A stretch of 7,565 bases of DNA from contig JAJZCT010000150.1 of the NCBI GenBank assembly GCA_021828925.1, positions 1 to 7,565 of the forward strand. The letters are read 5' to 3'. A program made the translations under genes and the position numbers. The DNA comes from Planctomycetota bacterium (GTDB lineage Bacteria > Planctomycetota > Phycisphaerae > WQYP01). Shown here one piece after another: positions 1 through 6,280 of this stretch. The number at the start of each line of letters is the position of its first letter. Positions within the stretch are counted from its first letter, which is position 1. A model generated the notes under the pieces. It did not search any database, had not been told where the DNA came from, and saw nothing but the letters and a program-made list of their open reading frames with translations.

Positions 1-269
1 ACTGTGCCGGAAACTGCTTTCAGCGCACACTTGCGCCTGGAGAAACGCTGCTGATAAAACCGCGGTCATTGATTTATTGCGATACCACGGTGCACCTCGG
101 GCTGCATTTTGAATACCCGCGTCACGCCGGAATGCTGCGCCGACGGCATATATGGCTGCGTCTGCGCGGGCCGGGACGCGTGGCCATTCAATCCTGTTAT
201 GAAGGCATTGAAATGGAAAACAGCCCCAACATCATTGAACCCTTTGGCTCAACTTCACGCGCCTGGTAA
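1..269 (+). CDS. AIM24-family protein, C-terminal fragment (5' end outside window)
   Basis: The frame beginning at position 3 is open from the window edge to a TAA at 267-269, giving 88 visible residues with no in-window start needed. The visible stretch contains APGETLLIKPRSLIYCD, then a beta-rich segment, then RLRGPGRVAIQSCYEG near the C-terminus. The glycine- and proline-punctuated 'GPG.V.IQS' turn, followed by a short polar tail (EPFGSTSRAW), is typical of the C-terminal part of AIM24-family beta-sandwich proteins, related to the yeast mitochondrial biogenesis protein AIM24. The bacterial role of this family is not well defined, and no catalytic residues are known that could be checked. 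An internal TTG at 69 could start a 66-residue ORF, but the coding signal clearly continues upstream of it. The gene converges on cysNC with 15 nt between the stops and is probably unrelated to sulfur metabolism. The family call rests on a short fragment. Confidence 0.6.
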   Translation, partial: CAGNCFQRTLAPGETLLIKPRSLIYCDTTVHLGLHFEYPRHAGMLRRRHIWLRLRGPGRVAIQSCYEGIEMENSPNIIEPFGSTSRAW

Positions 270-284
270 CGTGCGACGAAGGGA

Positions 285-2234
285 TCAAATTTCCCACTCG
301 CTTTCACCGGTGAGTAAGCCTTTGTTTTTCATCAAGCTCAAAATCGCGTCCACGCTCTGGTCAACACTGATCTCATGGGTTGCCAAAACCAGATCAGGAT
401 TCTTTGGCACTTCATACGCGGCGCTGACGCCGGGGAAGGATTTAATCTGACCGGCCTCGGCAAGCTTATACATGCCGCTTTGATCGCGCTGCCTGCAGAT
501 TTCCAATGGCGCCGATAAATGAACTTCCAGGAAGCGGCCGTCGCCAATAAGCCGCCGGACTTTCTCACGCACGGCCGCATGGGGAGCCAGCATCGCACAG
601 ATGCAAATCAATCCATTATCATTAAATATGCGGGCGACTTCGGCGGCGCGGCGGAGATTTTCGGAGCGGTCATCGGCGGAAAATCCCAGATCGTTGGTCA
701 TGCCACGGCGCAAATCCTGCCCGTGCAATACCGTGGCCATTTTGCCGAGTTCAAAGAGCTTCTCTTCAAGGGCGTAGGCGATTGTGGCCTTGCCCGAACC
801 CGTCAGACCGGTGAGCAAAAGCGTGGCGGGCTTTTGTCCCAGCCGCTGCTGACGGCGCAGAGGCGAAATTCGACTTTGCACAACTTTGCGCGGGGCGGCG
901 GTGCTGCCCCATGGATCAACGGCACCCTTGGGCTGCTCCTGCTCCAGAATCATACCGGCACCGACGGTGTTATAACTCTGGCGGTCAATAATAATAAAAG
1001 AACCGGTAGCACGATTCCGGCGATAGGGGTCAAAGGCCAGCGGTTGTGTTACCGACACGCTGCAACGTCCAACTTCATTCAGATGCAGTGTATCAAGAGG
1101 TTTGTCCTCAAGAGTGTTAATGTCAATGCCGTTAAGCAGGGTAATTTCACCGGCTGTGGTGCGGGTGGTCTGCTTGATAAGATAGCCCGCGGTCAAATCC
1201 AGCGGCTTTTCGCTTAGCCAGACGATGCGTGCCGGGAAATCCTGTCCGAATTGCGGCGGTGAATGTGGATGCACCAGCATATCGCCTCGGCTGATATCGA
1301 TTTCATCTTCCAAAGTCAGCGTTACAGCCATCGGGCAATGGGCTTCATCAAGTTTACCGTCCAGCGTGACAATAGATCGGATGTTGCTTTTGCGGCCAGA
1401 TGGCAAGACCATAACCTCATCGCCGGGACGAACCATACCGGAAGCAATGGTCCCGGCAAAACCCCGAAAATCCAGATTGGGGCGCAGCACCATTTGCACC
1501 GGGAATCGGAAATCCTGCATGTTGCGATCTGAGGCAATATGAACCGTTTCGAGATGATTCAATAGCGGGCCGCTTTTATACCAGGGCATATTGGGGCTGA
1601 TGTCCACTACGTTGTCACCCTTCAGTGCGCTGATGGGAATAAAGTGGACATCTTTGATATCCAGCTTGGCGGCAAATTCCGTGTACTGGGCCTTAATCTG
1701 ATTAAAGCGATCCTGGGACCAGTCCACAAGATCCATTTTATTGATGGTCACCACAACGTGCTGAATTCCCAGCAGAGAGCAGATAAAGCTGTGGCGTTTG
1801 GTTTGCGCTACCACACCGTGCCGGGCATCGACCAGAATAATGGCCAATTGACACGTCGAGGCACCCGTGGCCATATTGCGGGTGTATTGTTCATGGCCGG
1901 GCGTATCGGCGATGATAAATTTCCGTTTGTCGGTGGAGAAGTAGCGATAGGCAACATCAATGGTGATACCCTGCTCGCGTTCGGCTTTCAGGCCATCGGT
2001 AAGAAGAGCCAGATCAATTTCGCCGCCGGTTGTGCCATGGCGCACGGAGTCGCGACGGATGGCGGCCAGTTGATCTTCATAGATCATTTTGGTGTCATGC
2101 AGAAGCCGGCCTATAAGGGTGCTTTTGCCATCGTCCACGCTGCCGCAGGTCAGAAAGCGGAGCATTTCTTTAGCCTGATTGCGCTGCAAATAGGTGTTAA
2201 TATCTTCGTGCAATGCGGATTCAATTGCGGTCAT
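285..2234 (-). CDS. cysNC: Bifunctional sulfate adenylyltransferase subunit 1 / adenylylsulfate kinase (CysN-CysC fusion)
   Basis: This 649-residue protein joins a CysN-type GTPase to an APS kinase domain, the NodQ/CysNC arrangement, and the length fits that fusion. In the CysN half the GTPase motifs are intact: P-loop GSVDDGKS (31-38), GITID (89-93), DTPGHEQY (110-117), NKMD (165-168) and SALKG (202-206). Beta-barrel domains follow to about residue 435, and a basic, proline-containing linker runs to about 468. CysN uses GTP hydrolysis to drive CysD-catalysed formation of APS from ATP and sulfate in the cytosol. The CysC half (about 469-649) keeps DLGFS, ENLRR, QRD, the YK pair (589-590) and FPG. 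However, its Walker A reads GLTGSGKA (476-483) with Ala in place of Ser/Thr, the usual DGD reads HGQ (504-506), and the serine phosphorylated in E. coli CysC aligns with Ala550. PAPS formation is therefore uncertain. The ATG start has AGGAG nine bases upstream. It lies 128 nt downstream of cysD in the same orientation, presumably one operon. Confidence 0.96.
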   Translation of the reverse strand: MTAIESALHEDINTYLQRNQAKEMLRFLTCGSVDDGKSTLIGRLLHDTKMIYEDQLAAIRRDSVRHGTTGGEIDLALLTDGLKAEREQGITIDVAYRYFSTDKRKFIIADTPGHEQYTRNMATGASTCQLAIILVDARHGVVAQTKRHSFICSLLGIQHVVVTINKMDLVDWSQDRFNQIKAQYTEFAAKLDIKDVHFIPISALKGDNVVDISPNMPWYKSGPLLNHLETVHIASDRNMQDFRFPVQMVLRPNLDFRGFAGTIASGMVRPGDEVMVLPSGRKSNIRSIVTLDGKLDEAHCPMAVTLTLEDEIDISRGDMLVHPHSPPQFGQDFPARIVWLSEKPLDLTAGYLIKQTTRTTAGEITLLNGIDINTLEDKPLDTLHLNEVGRCSVSVTQPLAFDPYRRNRATGSFIIIDRQSYNTVGAGMILEQEQPKGAVDPWGSTAAPRKVVQSRISPLRRQQRLGQKPATLLLTGLTGSGKATIAYALEEKLFELGKMATVLHGQDLRRGMTNDLGFSADDRSENLRRAAEVARIFNDNGLICICAMLAPHAAVREKVRRLIGDGRFLEVHLSAPLEICRQRDQSGMYKLAEAGQIKSFPGVSAAYEVPKNPDLVLATHEISVDQSVDAILSLMKNKGLLTGESEWEI

Positions 2235-2243
2235 ACCTGATAA

Positions 2244-2248
2244 CTCCT
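2244..2248 (-). promoter_or_regulatory. Ribosome binding site of cysNC
   Basis: On the minus strand AGGAG ends nine bases before the ATG of cysNC, a strong Shine-Dalgarno match that fixes the start of the 649-residue protein. It gives cysNC its own initiation signal, so translation need not be coupled to cysD, whose stop lies more than 110 nt upstream. Confidence 0.8.
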
Positions 2249-2318
2249 GGATGTTGCTTTTTTCTGACTTCAGATTAAAGCTCTAAAATTCTACGTTCTC
2301 TGGTTCGCAAGCCCTTGC

Positions 2319-2356
2319 CGCACCCGATGCCGGCGGCCCGGTTCACACACGGTGCG
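2319..2356 (-). other. Possible stem-loop in the cysD-cysNC spacer
   Basis: Within the 128-nt spacer, CGCACC (2319-2324) is complementary to GGTGCG (2351-2356). Inside that loop CCGG (2330-2333) can pair with CCGG (2338-2341), so the transcript could form a GC-rich stacked stem-loop just after the cysD stop. No U-run follows it directly, so it is not a standard intrinsic terminator. It could act as an mRNA-stability or processing element between two subunits needed in equal amounts, or be part of a dispersed repeat. Neither can be settled from one copy. Confidence 0.3.
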
Positions 2357-2362
2357 ATGCGG

Positions 2363-3271
2363 TTAAAAATATCCTTCACGTTTTTTCTGTTCCATGGAAC
2401 CTTGTTCATCATGATCAATCGCTCGGCCGGAACGTTCGGATTGTCTGAACAGCAGCATTTCCTCAATAATTTTGGGAAGCGTATCGGCCTGTGATTCAAT
2501 GGCTCCCGTCAACGGGTAGCAGCCGAGGGTACGAAACCGTACTTTTTTCATTACCGGGGTTTCACCATCTTTAAGCGGATAACGGCTGTCATTGACATAA
2601 ATGAGTTGCGGATCGCGCTGCACAACGGGGCGATAGTCCGCGAAATAAAGTGGGCAGATGGGAATATTTTCCAGATGGATGTATTGCCAGATATCCAGTT
2701 CGGTCCAGTTGGACAAAGGAAATACCCGGATGCTCTCTCCTTTATTGATGCGAGCATTGTACAGATTCCACATTTCCGGTCGCTGATTCTTGGGATCCCA
2801 TTGATAATGCTTATCGCGAAATGAAAAGATCCGCTCCTTGGCGCGGGATTTTTCCTCCTCACGGCGGGCACCGCCGAAGGCCGCGTCGAATTGATGCTTT
2901 TTCAATCCCAAAAGCAGCCCCTGCAGATTCATGTTATGGGTGTATTTGACACTTCCAGAGTCAAACGGGTTGATTCCCGCTTTAATGGCGTCGAAGTTCG
3001 TGCTCACGATGAGTTTAAGGTCATATTCCTTAACAAGGCGATCACGAAAAGCGTAAACCTCCTTGAAGTCCCAGGTGGTGTCGATGTGCATAAATGAAAA
3101 TGGAACGCGGGCCGGGTAAAAAGCCTTGCGGGCCAGATGCAGCATGACGGAGGAATCTTTGCCGCTGGAAAACAACATGACTGGATTTTGAAATTCCGCG
3201 ACGACTTCGCGGATAATATAAATACTCTCAGCTTCGAGTTCTTTGAGATGCGTAAGTTTAAGTGTGGTCAT
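2363..3271 (-). CDS. cysD: Sulfate adenylyltransferase subunit 2 (ATP sulfurylase small subunit)
   Basis: CysD is the catalytic adenylyltransferase subunit that forms APS and pyrophosphate from ATP and sulfate, working as a complex with the CysN GTPase encoded next. The 302-residue length is standard for the family. The PP-loop of the N-type ATP pyrophosphatase/PAPS-reductase superfamily is clear as [12 protein letters not shown] (33-44), followed by HIDTTWDF (62-69), [17 protein letters not shown] (131-147), [14 protein letters not shown] (182-195) and [12 protein letters not shown] (249-260). The C-terminal [18 protein letters not shown] (280-297) ends in the usual GYF. All are characteristic and none looks damaged. 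The ATG is preceded by AGGA with a 7-nt gap (3279-3282). It is the first gene of a cysD-cysNC operon whose control region lies in 3272-3456. No cysH, cysI, cysJ or transporter gene is in view, so the window shows activation but not reduction of sulfate. Confidence 0.97.
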   Translation of the reverse strand: MTTLKLTHLKELEAESIYIIREVVAEFQNPVMLFSSGKDSSVMLHLARKAFYPARVPFSFMHIDTTWDFKEVYAFRDRLVKEYDLKLIVSTNFDAIKAGINPFDSGSVKYTHNMNLQGLLLGLKKHQFDAAFGGARREEEKSRAKERIFSFRDKHYQWDPKNQRPEMWNLYNARINKGESIRVFPLSNWTELDIWQYIHLENIPICPLYFADYRPVVQRDPQLIYVNDSRYPLKDGETPVMKKVRFRTLGCYPLTGAIESQADTLPKIIEEMLLFRQSERSGRAIDHDEQGSMEQKKREGYF

Positions 3272-3301
3272 TTAGAAATCCTGATTAAAGCAGTATTAAT
3301 T

Positions 3302-3347
3302 TCCAATTATCTACTATTCCGATTAATTTAATAGGAGTTTGATTGGA
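3302..3347. repeat. Nested AT-rich inverted repeat upstream of cysD, possible operator
   Basis: TCCAAT (3302-3307) and ATTGGA (3342-3347) form an outer inverted repeat. CTATT (3314-3318) and AATAG (3330-3334) form an inner one whose centre is displaced by half a base. ATTAAT (3322-3327) is itself a palindrome at the same centre. The block ends about 30 nt before the cysD start, where a promoter or operator for the sulfate operon is expected. On the minus strand a -10-like GATAAT also lies inside it. This could be a regulator binding site, but I cannot name the regulator, and AT-rich sequence makes chance symmetry easier. Confidence 0.35.
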
Positions 3348-3355
3348 TGTCAACT

Positions 3356-3373
3356 GCAGGCAGGCTTGCCTGC
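3356..3373. repeat. Short GC-rich palindrome in the cysD-rpsO intergenic region
   Basis: GCAGGC (3360-3365) and GCCTGC (3368-3373) are perfect 6-bp arms around TT, and GCAGGC at 3356-3361 offers an overlapping alternative left arm. It stands out as GC-rich inside an AT-rich spacer and belongs to neither flanking gene. It resembles a small dispersed palindrome of the REP type, but only one copy is visible here. No T-run follows on either strand, so it is unlikely to be a terminator. Confidence 0.4.
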
Positions 3374-3434
3374 GGCTATTTCCCATTTTCCGGTATCTCA
3401 ACATATCATAAAGATTACCATAAACGTCACATAG

Positions 3435-3462
3435 TTGCAGCAGACGCGGCAGGGGTTATAAT
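3435..3462 (+). promoter_or_regulatory. Sigma-70-like promoter for rpsO
   Basis: A perfect TATAAT (3457-3462) lies 16 nt after TTGCAG (3435-3440), which matches the first three bases of the -35 consensus. Transcription would begin near 3469-3471, giving an rpsO leader of about 75 nt. It is the best promoter match in the window and points the right way for rpsO and probably pnp. Confidence 0.6.
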
Positions 3463-3490
3463 GCGCAGGCTTAAATTCCCGCGAGGAACG

Positions 3491-3508
3491 TGTTGGCATG
3501 TGCTGACA
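3491..3508 (+). other. Hairpin in the rpsO leader, possible S15 autoregulatory element
   Basis: TGTTGGC (3491-3497) pairs with GCTGACA (3502-3508) around an ATGT tetraloop. The stem has two adjacent G-U wobbles next to a G-C pair. Ribosomal protein S15 is known in several bacteria to repress its own mRNA by binding leader structures, and its rRNA site features a G-U/G-C step. The position about 40 nt before the rpsO ATG fits that role, but the assignment is an inference from one short stem. Confidence 0.3.
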
Positions 3509-3546
3509 GTATCCCGTTGTTAAACTAGCGAAAGGCATTCAGGAAG

Positions 3547-3813
3547 ATGATCACAGAGGAAAAGAAGCGGCAAATTATCACCGACACCCGTACCCATGAA
3601 AAAGACACCGGCTCAGCGGAAGTGCAGATCGCACTGCTGACCGAGCGGATAAATGACCTCACAGGGCACCTCAAAACGCATAAGAAAGATTTCTCTTCGC
3701 GGCGCGGGCTGCTCAAGATGGTCGGAAAGCGTTCCAGCCTGTTGAAATATCTGACCCGCACGGACCCGCAGCGGTATCAGGCCATTATCACCCGCCTTGG
3801 CTTGCGCAAGTAG
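3547..3813 (+). CDS. rpsO: 30S ribosomal protein S15
   Basis: S15 binds 16S rRNA in the central domain, organises the three-way junction during early 30S assembly and contributes to an intersubunit bridge. The 88-residue product has the usual family length. It contains the signatures [16 protein letters not shown] (21-36), [19 protein letters not shown] (38-56) and the C-terminal [13 protein letters not shown] (76-88). The ATG at 3547 is supported by AAAGG at 3531-3535 (11-nt gap), with an additional AGGA very close to the start. A leader hairpin and a TATAAT promoter precede it, and a long hairpin begins at its stop codon. The order rpsO then pnp is classical in bacteria. No convincing intrinsic terminator follows, so read-through into the small ORF and pnp is likely. 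Confidence 0.97.
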   Translation: MITEEKKRQIITDTRTHEKDTGSAEVQIALLTERINDLTGHLKTHKKDFSSRRGLLKMVGKRSSLLKYLTRTDPQRYQAIITRLGLRK

Positions 3814-3857
3814 TACCCGTGCTTTTCGCATGAACTGCATGACATTGTGGGTGCTAC
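3810..3857 (+). other. Long hairpin at the rpsO stop codon, possible RNA processing site
   Basis: Bases 3810-3821 pair with 3846-3857 over 12 consecutive positions in RNA, eight Watson-Crick and four G-U. CATG (3829-3832) and CATG (3838-3841) can form a second small stem inside the loop. No U-run follows, which argues against intrinsic termination. In E. coli the rpsO-pnp intergenic region contains RNase E and RNase III processing structures through which PNPase controls its own synthesis. The position here suggests a comparable processing or decay barrier, but that is an inference from structure and context. Confidence 0.4.
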
Positions 3858-3949
3858 ATGTGTCGGGCAGTCTCGGGCGGGCAAATGCAGGCCCTTAATC
3901 CGGCGTCTTTTTTTAAGTACCCCTGTTCAGTTGAAGGACAGGAGCGGCT

Positions 3950-4063
3950 ATGGCAGGCCGTGATTTGCTGAAACGCGTTCGCCGTTGGCTGGCTTTGTGT
4001 ATTTTGCGAGCGCTGTTGTTATCCGGTTCCGCCGGCAATGTTGTTGTAGAAGTTGATGGTTAA
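3950..4063 (+). CDS. Small ORF, 37 residues, cationic-hydrophobic peptide between rpsO and pnp
   Basis: I do not recognise this peptide. The ATG at 3950 is preceded by CAGGAG ending five bases upstream, one of the best ribosome binding sites in the window, and TAA at 4061-4063 closes it 27 nt before the pnp ATG. The product begins MAGRDLLKRVRRWLALCILR and continues with a hydrophobic run (ALLLSGSAG) and a short tail ending VEVDG. Five of its first twelve residues are basic and a hydrophobic stretch follows, as in a signal peptide or a single membrane anchor. It might be a membrane micropeptide, a leader peptide whose translation influences pnp, or the remnant of a secreted protein. Its initiation region shares a 10-nt sequence with that of pnp. 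A chance ORF of this length is possible, so existence rests mainly on the ribosome binding site. Confidence 0.42.
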   Translation: MAGRDLLKRVRRWLALCILRALLLSGSAGNVVVEVDG

Positions 4064-4075
4064 AGAGTTTTTTTA

Positions 4076-4085
4076 TTGAAGGACA
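4076..4085 (+). promoter_or_regulatory. pnp ribosome binding region, second copy of TTGAAGGACA
   Basis: AAGGA (4079-4083) lies seven bases before the ATG at 4091, which decides that codon as the pnp start over the in-frame TTG at 4076, itself part of this site. The same ten bases occur at 3931-3940, before the small ORF. Both copies follow a run of seven T (3908-3914 and 4068-4074). Confidence 0.65.
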
Positions 4086-4090
4086 CAAAG

Positions 4091-6259
4091 ATGACGGTAG
4101 TTAAGGTTGAGACGGAATTAAACGGTCGTAAGTTTTCCATTGAAACAGGGTATTTGGCCAAGCAGGCTGATGGCGCGGTACTGGTACAGTTTGGTGATAC
4201 GGTGGTTTTGACCACCGTGGTAACATCCGATCCCCGGCCTGGAATTGATTTCTTCCCGCTTACAGTTGATTATCGCGAAAAGACCTCCGCCGCAGGCAAA
4301 TTTCCCGGTGGCTTTATTAAACGGGAAGGGCGTCCATCCACCAAAGAAACACTGACCGCCCGGATGATCGATCGCCCGATTCGTCCCCTGTTCCCCCTGG
4401 GATACATCGATGAAGTTCTGATTCAATCAATGGTATTATCAGCCGATGGCCAGAATGATCCCGATATCCTGGCCATGGTCGGCGCTTCCGCCGCTTTAGC
4501 GATCAGTAAAATTCCCTTTGAAGGCCCGATTGGTGCCGTCCGCGTTGGCAGAATCAACGGCCAACTGGCACTCATGCCTACGCAGTCGGATATGGACGCA
4601 TCGGATCTGGACCTGCTGCTGACCGGCACGGAAAATCAAATCAACATGATTGAAGTTGGGGCGCGTGAGCAATCGGAAAAATCGATTCTGGAAGCCATTG
4701 AATTCGGCCACACTTTCATCCGGCAGTTGGTGGCATTACAACGGGATTTAATGGCCAAGGTCGGCAAGCCCAAGGAATGCACACTGCGTTCCGCTCCGGC
4801 TGAACTGGTGAAAATCGTCTCGGACTATTCAGATCGAATCCGTCAGGCGCGGCAGATTCCCGGCAAACAGGATCGCAACGATGCCGTTAAAGCCATCAAA
4901 AAAGAAATTATTGAAAAGCTTACAGCGGTTGATCCCGCCACCGGAAAACCCGCCAACGACGCGGTTATGGTGTCCAGCGCTATTTCCCAGGTTGAGGAAA
5001 AGGTCGTTCGTGAACTGATTCTATCCGGCGTGCGGCCCGATGGCCGTGACCACACCACCATTCGCCCGATTTCCGGACAAGTTGGAGTGTTGCCGCGGAC
5101 GCACGGATCGGCCGTTTTCTGCCGGGGAGAAACACAGGCGCTGGTTACGACCACGCTTGGCACCGGTGACGATGAACAGATTGTCGATGGCCTTGGCGAG
5201 GAATATTCCAAGAAGTTCATGCTGCATTACAACTTCCCGCCGTTCGCCACAGGTGAAGTCAAACGAATCATGGGACCGGGCCGCCGGGAAATCGGACACG
5301 GTGCTTTGGCCGAACGCTCTCTGGAACCGGTTCTGCCTTCACCGGATCAGTTTCCATACGTTATTCGCGTGGTATCGGATATTCTCGAATCCAACGGCAG
5401 TTCGTCGATGGCCTCGGTGTGCGGTGGCACGCTGGCATTACTGGACGCCGGAGTGCCCTTAATTCGTCCCGTTGCCGGTATCAGCATAGGGCTGGTCAGC
5501 GAAGGGGATCGGGAAGTTTTAATTACGGACATTCTCGGTGAGGAAGATCATTTTGGCGATATGGATTTCAAGGTCTCGGGAACCACACAAGGTATAACCG
5601 GCATCCAATTGGATTTGAAGATTCACGGCCTGCGCATGGATCAAATTGCGGCCACTTTGGAACAGGCACGCGTGGCTCGTCTGCAGATACTTGAAAAAAT
5701 GCAGGCAGTTATTTCCACCCATCGGGCGGAAATTTCACCGTTTGCGCCACGGCTGCTGACCATTCATATCAATCCTGAGAAGATCGGTAAAGTGATCGGG
5801 CCTGGCGGCAAGACCATCAAGAAAATTGTTGAAACCACAGGTGCCAAAATTGATATTGAAGATGACGGCACGGTATTTATTTCCGCACTGGGAATGGCCG
5901 CCGCTGAACGCGCCCGGGAAGAAGTGGAACGTCTTACGGAAGACGTTAAAGTCGGAAAAATTTACAACGGAAAAGTTTCATCGATTAAAGAATTCGGCGC
6001 ATTTATTGAGGTTATCCCAGGCGTTGACGGCCTGTGCCACATCAGTGAATTATCTGATAAATATGTCAAAAACGCCTTGGATGAAGTGAAGGTAGGCCAG
6101 GAGGTTCGCGTGAAGGTCATCGCCATTGATGATCAGGGGCGAATTAAGCTTTCTCGAAAGCAGGCCATGCGGGATGAAAATCCGCAGCCGGCTGCGGCGG
6201 CAACGGTAGCGCCGCAAGCTCCGGCTGCAGCCAATCCGGCACCGACAGCTTCGGCTTAA
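4091..6259 (+). CDS. pnp: Polyribonucleotide nucleotidyltransferase (PNPase)
   Basis: PNPase degrades RNA processively from the 3' end using phosphate and releases nucleoside diphosphates. It is a trimer and often a degradosome component. From the ATG at 4091 the protein has 722 residues, close to the family norm. The first RNase PH-like domain (about 10-145) includes FPGGFIKREGRPSTKE (71-86) and RMIDRPIRPLFP (91-102). A mostly helical linker (about 240-310) follows. The second RNase PH domain contains CRGETQALVTTTLG (344-357) and EEDHFGDMDFKVSGT (484-498), with the metal-binding Asp486 and Asp492 and Lys494 in place. The KH domain has its GxxG loop in KVIGPGGKTIKKI (567-579). The S1 domain (about 620-690) reads GKIYNGKVSSIKEFGAFIEV (622-641). 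The C-terminus is a low-complexity Ala/Pro tail (about 698-722). It is probably transcribed with rpsO upstream and the kinase gene 21 nt downstream. Confidence 0.98.
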   Translation: MTVVKVETELNGRKFSIETGYLAKQADGAVLVQFGDTVVLTTVVTSDPRPGIDFFPLTVDYREKTSAAGKFPGGFIKREGRPSTKETLTARMIDRPIRPLFPLGYIDEVLIQSMVLSADGQNDPDILAMVGASAALAISKIPFEGPIGAVRVGRINGQLALMPTQSDMDASDLDLLLTGTENQINMIEVGAREQSEKSILEAIEFGHTFIRQLVALQRDLMAKVGKPKECTLRSAPAELVKIVSDYSDRIRQARQIPGKQDRNDAVKAIKKEIIEKLTAVDPATGKPANDAVMVSSAISQVEEKVVRELILSGVRPDGRDHTTIRPISGQVGVLPRTHGSAVFCRGETQALVTTTLGTGDDEQIVDGLGEEYSKKFMLHYNFPPFATGEVKRIMGPGRREIGHGALAERSLEPVLPSPDQFPYVIRVVSDILESNGSSSMASVCGGTLALLDAGVPLIRPVAGISIGLVSEGDREVLITDILGEEDHFGDMDFKVSGTTQGITGIQLDLKIHGLRMDQIAATLEQARVARLQILEKMQAVISTHRAEISPFAPRLLTIHINPEKIGKVIGPGGKTIKKIVETTGAKIDIEDDGTVFISALGMAAAERAREEVERLTEDVKVGKIYNGKVSSIKEFGAFIEVIPGVDGLCHISELSDKYVKNALDEVKVGQEVRVKVIAIDDQGRIKLSRKQAMRDENPQPAAAATVAPQAPAAANPAPTASA

Positions 6260-6280
6260 TTAATCTTACGCGGGTGCATC

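Noticed and set aside
281..295. Small palindrome-like GGGATCAAATTTCCC between the AIM24 and cysNC stops
   Set aside because: Only four or five pairs are possible and no T-run follows on either strand, so it does not support a terminator call.
519..1217. Long open frame (232 codons) on the plus strand inside cysNC
   Set aside because: It is antisense to the well-supported APS kinase and CysN coding sequence, shows no recognisable domain and has no convincing ribosome binding site.
1644..2240. Open frame of 198 codons on the plus strand opposite the CysN GTPase domain
   Set aside because: It mirrors a strongly conserved coding region, and its residues look like a complement-strand shadow rather than a protein family.
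2275..2499. Minus-strand open frame of 74 codons running from the cysD end into the spacer
   Set aside because: About half overlaps the conserved cysD C-terminus in another frame and there is no supporting start context. The spacer part is better explained as structured non-coding sequence.
3272..3546. SAM riboswitch or T-box-like leader upstream of cysD
   Set aside because: I could not find the expected multi-stem architecture or conserved core. The space between the likely promoter and the cysD ATG is also too short.
3862..3914. Intrinsic terminator after rpsO ending in the T-run at 3908-3914
   Set aside because: The only nearby pairing is GGGC (3875-3878) with GCCC (3891-3894), four pairs with a long loop and 13 nt from the T-run. 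That is too weak and too distant.
4076..4090. TTG at 4076 as the pnp start (five extra residues)
   Set aside because: The TTG overlaps the AAGGA Shine-Dalgarno that is ideally spaced for the ATG at 4091, and the PNPase N-terminus aligns naturally with that ATG.
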